Positions 60,519 through 64,000 of a DNA stretch of 64,000 nt are shown here, piece by piece. Source of the stretch: Cinclus cinclus (taxonomy: Eukaryota > Chordata > Aves > Passeriformes > Cinclidae). The position numbers and the translations under genes are program-made. Positions within the stretch are counted from its first letter, which is position 1. Every line of letters starts with the position of its first letter. The stretch is from positions 9,921,648-9,985,647 of the forward strand of contig NC_085067.1 in assembly GCF_963662255.1 (NCBI RefSeq). Reading direction: 5' to 3'. The notes beneath the pieces were generated by a model. It was not told the DNA's origin and ran no database searches. It was given only the letters and a program-made list of their open reading frames with translations.

Positions 60519-60850
60519 TAGATCACAGAATAACCAGAGCTGGAAGGGACCCTCAAGGATCACCCAGTGCAGCCCCTGGCCCTGCACAGACACCCCAACA
60601 ATCCCACCCTGGGCATCCCTGGCAGCTCCTGGAGCTCTGGCAGCCTCGGGGCTGTGCCCATTCCCTGGGGAGCCTGGGCAGTGCCCAGCACCCTCTGGGG
60701 GAAAAACGTTTCCATGGGCAGCCCCTTCCAGAGCCTGACCATCCTTTCTGGGAAGAAATTCCTCCAGATGTCCAGCCTGCCCTCCTGGTGCCTGTGGGAA
60801 GCACCTGCCTTATCTGAGGTCTCAGGCCTGCTCTCACCCACAACACTCCA
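60519..60850 (-). mobile_element. CR1 LINE copy, second subfamily
   Basis: AGATCACAGAATAACCAGAG through CAGTGCCCAGCACCCTCTGG, CCATCCTTTCTGGGAAGAAA and CAGCCTGCCCTCCTGGTGCC. Confidence 0.92.
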
Positions 60851-61839
60851 GCCTCAGGAGCTGGGAGCTGCAGGAGGAGGGGTGGAACAGCCCCCACACA
60901 CTGACAGATCAGGTCTTCCTCACTGGAATTTTTCCCTAATGAGAAAAGCCTCAAATTAAGCATCCAGCAGAGCCAGATTTATGGGACTAGAGGACTGAAA
61001 CACCAACAAGCAGCACAAAGAATTCCAGCTGTGCACAACCACAGGTTCTGCTCCTCCAGGGAGGCTCATGCAAAGAAATACTTCATAATCCAATTCCCAG
61101 GGGTTTCATGGTGACTTCCAAGGATGGCACAGCTGGCCTGGCACCCCTGCAGCTCCCAGGGTTGTGTATTTGTGCTGTAAAGCCAGGAGTCATCCTCTGG
61201 ATCCCCTGGAACCTGAAGGGAGCTCACCTGGCACAGGTGGATGTTTGCAGCTTTGCAAGGGCAGGGGCAGGGGCGGGGGCAGCTGCTGCTATCTGGGGAT
61301 ATCTTCCCTGGTTTTTGATCCCAAAATTTCTTTAGAGCCGTTCATCCACCTGAGACCTCTCCTTCGCTTCCCAAATAAACGTGTTTTTACTTCCCACCAC
61401 GAGAGGTCCCCAGGAACCTAAGGAAAAACCATCCAGTTGGAAAATGCATCCCCGAGCAAGGCTGGAAGCACCCATGCTGGAGCTGGGGAGGAAAGGTCTT
61501 GTCCTCTCACAGATGAGACTTCAAACACATCCCTGGCTGCTTGGATTTGGATCCTTGGGGTGAGATCCCCAACTTTCCCAGCAGGTGTGGGAAAGCTGAG
61601 CTGCTCCCAGCACTGTCTGCAAACTCTTCAGGGAAAGAGCCGAAGTAGGGGAAAACCAAATTTTTCAGGAATGGGATGCACCAAGGCAGCTGTGGTGAGG
61701 TTGTTCCTTCCCAGTGGTCAGGGTGTCTCCGGTGGCTGGGATAAAATGTCCAGGTTTCAGCTTTTTCACCTTTCCCAGCTAAGGGGACTCATTCTGTGCC
61801 CACAACCCCCTTAGGAGAATAAAAACACTCCTGTTAACA

Positions 61840-62325
61840 CAGGATCATGGGATGATTTGGGTTGGAGTGACCTTAAAGCCCATCCAGTGCCAACCCTCCC
61901 ATGGCAGGGACACCTTCCACTGTCCCAGGCTGCTCCAAACCCCAATGTCCAACCTGGCCTTGGACACTGCCAGGGATCCAGGGGCAGCCACAGCTGCTCT
62001 GGGCACCCTGTGCCAGGGCCTGCCCACCCTCCCAGGGAACAATTCCCTCTCAGTATCCCATCTGTCCCTTCCCTCTGGCAGTGAGAAGCCATTCCCTGTG
62101 TCCTATCCTTCCATCACTTGTCCCCAGTCCCTCTCCAGCTCTCTTGGAGCCCCTTTGGGCACTGTAAGGGGCTCTGAGGTCCCTCCAAAACCTTTTCATC
62201 TCTATCCTGAACACCCCCAACTCTCCTGACCTGGCTCCAGAGGGGCTCCAGTTCCTGGAGCATCTCCATGGCCTTCTCTGGATTCACTCCAACAGACCTA
62301 TGTCTTTCTTATGCTGAGGACAGTT
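61840..62325 (-). mobile_element. CR1 LINE copy, 3' region, about 480 bp
   Basis: AGGATCATGGGATGATTTGG through CTGGCCTTGGACACTGCCAG, TGTCCCCAGTCCCTCTCCAG and CTCCAACAGACCTATGTCTT. Confidence 0.93.
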
Positions 62326-63324
62326 GTTTCTTTCTTTCCCCCAGAAACTAAAGACCACTGAAGAAATTTTTCCTCACATCCAGCCCCAACCTGCCCTGCT
62401 GCAAATGGCATTTGAGAAAATCCCTCTGTGCCAAGGGCTGTGGATGGGTCACCTTGTCCTTCCCCTGGCATGTCCACATTCCCCTGGCTCCCAAAGATAC
62501 TGGCTTGTGAGTCTGAAACAGAAACTCAGGATTTGTGCAGATCTTTGAGTCTGGGAACTCTTTAGAGAGGCTTTGTAGCAGTGAAAGTCGTTCCAGACCT
62601 TTCCAATCAATACTTCAGCAGTTGAAAGAATTGCTTTAAAAGGTCTCGAAGGACAGAGTTTAGTCCATGTAAACACTGATATTGTCCTTACCTGATCCTC
62701 ATTAATCCACCTGGACACCTCAGAGCTCGGGGTGGTGTGGTTTGTGCTGAGGAGTGGGGGCAGCAGTGGCATTTTAACCTCACCATGGCATTGCCAGATG
62801 GCCAGGAGTGCACTACAATATTTCCTTTCCCCTTTTCCTTCCCTCTCTCCCTTCTCTGGGCTTTTCCTTGGATTTGTGGGACCCTGGTGCCCAGGATATG
62901 GGAACCACCTGCCCTCTTTGCTCTTTCAATTTACTTCTGCAAAGGCAGACTGAGCTGGGTGCTCCAGCTGGGAATTCAGCCCAGGTCTCCTGGGCTGGAG
63001 AAGGTGCTGGCCACCTGTGGCATGGTGATTCCATGGACATGGAGGCCATCATTAGCAGGAAAACTCTGTCCTCAGCTCCTTTGAGTGAGGGGTTTTCCCT
63101 TTCAGACCCCACAGATCTCTGCCAATCCCTGCTGGATTCTGGGATCCAAGTGGAGCTGTGGGAAGCAGTGCTCAGCCACCAAAGGTCCTGGGTGCAGGGA
63201 AGGGTGACAGCCTGAGGACAGTGAGGGGACAGAGACAGAGCTGGATTTAGGTGGTGGTTGTTAAAGAAGAGCCCAGATCTGGACTGAATTCCTGAAGGAA
63301 AACACACACTGACTTCAGGGAGAC

Positions 63325-63652
63325 CTTCCAGTGTTGAAAGGGGTTCCAGGAGAGCTGGAGAGGGACTGGGGACAAGAGACGGAGGGACAGGACACAGGGA
63401 ATGGCATCAAATTTACAGAGTGTGGATTAGGTGGGATATTGGGAAGGAATTGTTCCCTGGGAGGGTGCTGAGGCCCTGGCACAGGGTGCCCAGAGCAGCT
63501 GTGGCTGCCCCTGGATCCCTGGCAGTGCCCAAGGCCAGGTTGGACACTGGGATTGGAGCAGCCTGGGACAGTGGGAGGTGTCCCTGCCCATGGCAGGGGT
63601 GGGATGGGATTGTCCTTATGGTTCCTTCCATCCCAAACCATTCCTCAATTCC
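63325..63652 (+). mobile_element. CR1 LINE copy, 3' region
   Basis: TCCAGGAGAGCTGGAGAGGG through GGAATTGTTCCCTGGGAGGG, GTGTCCCTGCCCATGGCAGG and CCATTCCTCAATTCC-type end. Confidence 0.92.
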
Positions 63653-64000
63653 ACGACAGCTCCTTCTGAGGGAATCTGGCAGAGGATGAGGCCCTGCTGG
63701 GGCACTGCCTTTTCCTGTGGACAAAGCCTGTCCAGCTCCATGGGATTTCTTCTGGCCCCAGGTTCCTGCAGGGCTGAGGCAGCTTTTCCATGGAGGGCAG
63801 CTCTGCTTGACCCCAAAAAGCTGAGATTATCCTGCATCCTGCACTGACAGCTTGCTATGGTCCCAGCGGCTCAGAAAGAATCCCAGGAACTGCCTGTTGG
63901 GAAGACAAGGTGGGAATAAAGGGCACAAAAGGCATGTTTTTGCCCAAAGGTGCCATCTCTTTGTGCTGCAATCAGAGAAGAGAACAGCTATAGCAGGAGC

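Larger units (their letters stand above)
47524..64000. other. Intergenic sequence 3' of GALNT17
   Basis: No coding exon was recognised on either strand. In mammals the next gene is CALN1 in the opposite orientation. I looked on the minus strand for its EF-hand exons and C-terminal membrane segment and did not find them. Contents are CR1 copies, a 19-bp minisatellite, one solo LTR, simple repeats and candidate conserved blocks, each listed separately. 50050-52460, 57500-59130 and 62330-63320 show no recognised feature apart from the short 11-bp tandem at 58076-58121. Confidence 0.7.

Noticed and set aside
47524..64000. Search for CALN1 terminal exons on the minus strand
   Set aside because: No EF-hand or C-terminal membrane-anchor peptide was seen; the gene probably lies beyond the right edge.

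Overview
The window is vertebrate, almost certainly bird, nuclear DNA. Two things show this. About 30 fragments of CR1 LINE retrotransposons of the avian type are scattered on both strands, recognisable by their 3' ends with ATTCTGTG-like octamers and the preceding TTTAAGGTCCCTTCCAACCC block. There are also three solo long terminal repeats (LTRs) of songbird-like endogenous retroviruses. There is no bacterial gene organisation, and most open reading frames are short chance products of repeats or introns.

The only protein-coding gene I can support is the 3' end of GALNT17 (formerly WBSCR17) on the + strand, a member of the polypeptide N-acetylgalactosaminyltransferase family. Five consecutive coding exons lie at 33240-33425, 36522-36659, 37765-37860, 45075-45242 and 45798-45926. 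They encode the last 238 residues: the end of the catalytic domain and the whole ricin-type lectin domain, ending in a TAG stop. All joins are phase 0 with AG/GT borders. No earlier exon was recognised in the 33.2 kb upstream, so that stretch is read as part of one very large intron, as expected for this gene in other vertebrates.

Layout. 1-33239: the large upstream intron, with CR1 fragments, a 54-unit 11-bp minisatellite (9837-10432), a (CCCAT)n array inside a CR1 copy (14882-14972) and a solo LTR inserted in a CR1 copy (28837-29486). 33240-45926: exons and introns of GALNT17, with one solo LTR (44346-44842) bearing a perfect target-site duplication in the third intron. 45927 to about 46540 or 47525: 3' untranslated region. 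From there to 64000: intergenic sequence with further CR1 copies, a 34-unit 19-bp minisatellite (53038-53688), a third solo LTR (55231-55857) and several CR1-free, homeodomain-motif-rich blocks that look like conserved non-coding elements. The best of these is 56405-56735.

No CRISPR array, tRNA, rRNA, operon or new multi-gene system was seen. The most interesting signals are the two minisatellites with interleaved unit types, the pentamer expansion seeded inside a CR1 copy, the LTR pair sharing one part but differing in the other, the candidate regulatory elements, and one unusual Trp at a normally conserved Ser position of GALNT17. All identifications are from reading the sequence and from memory of the families; no database search was run.
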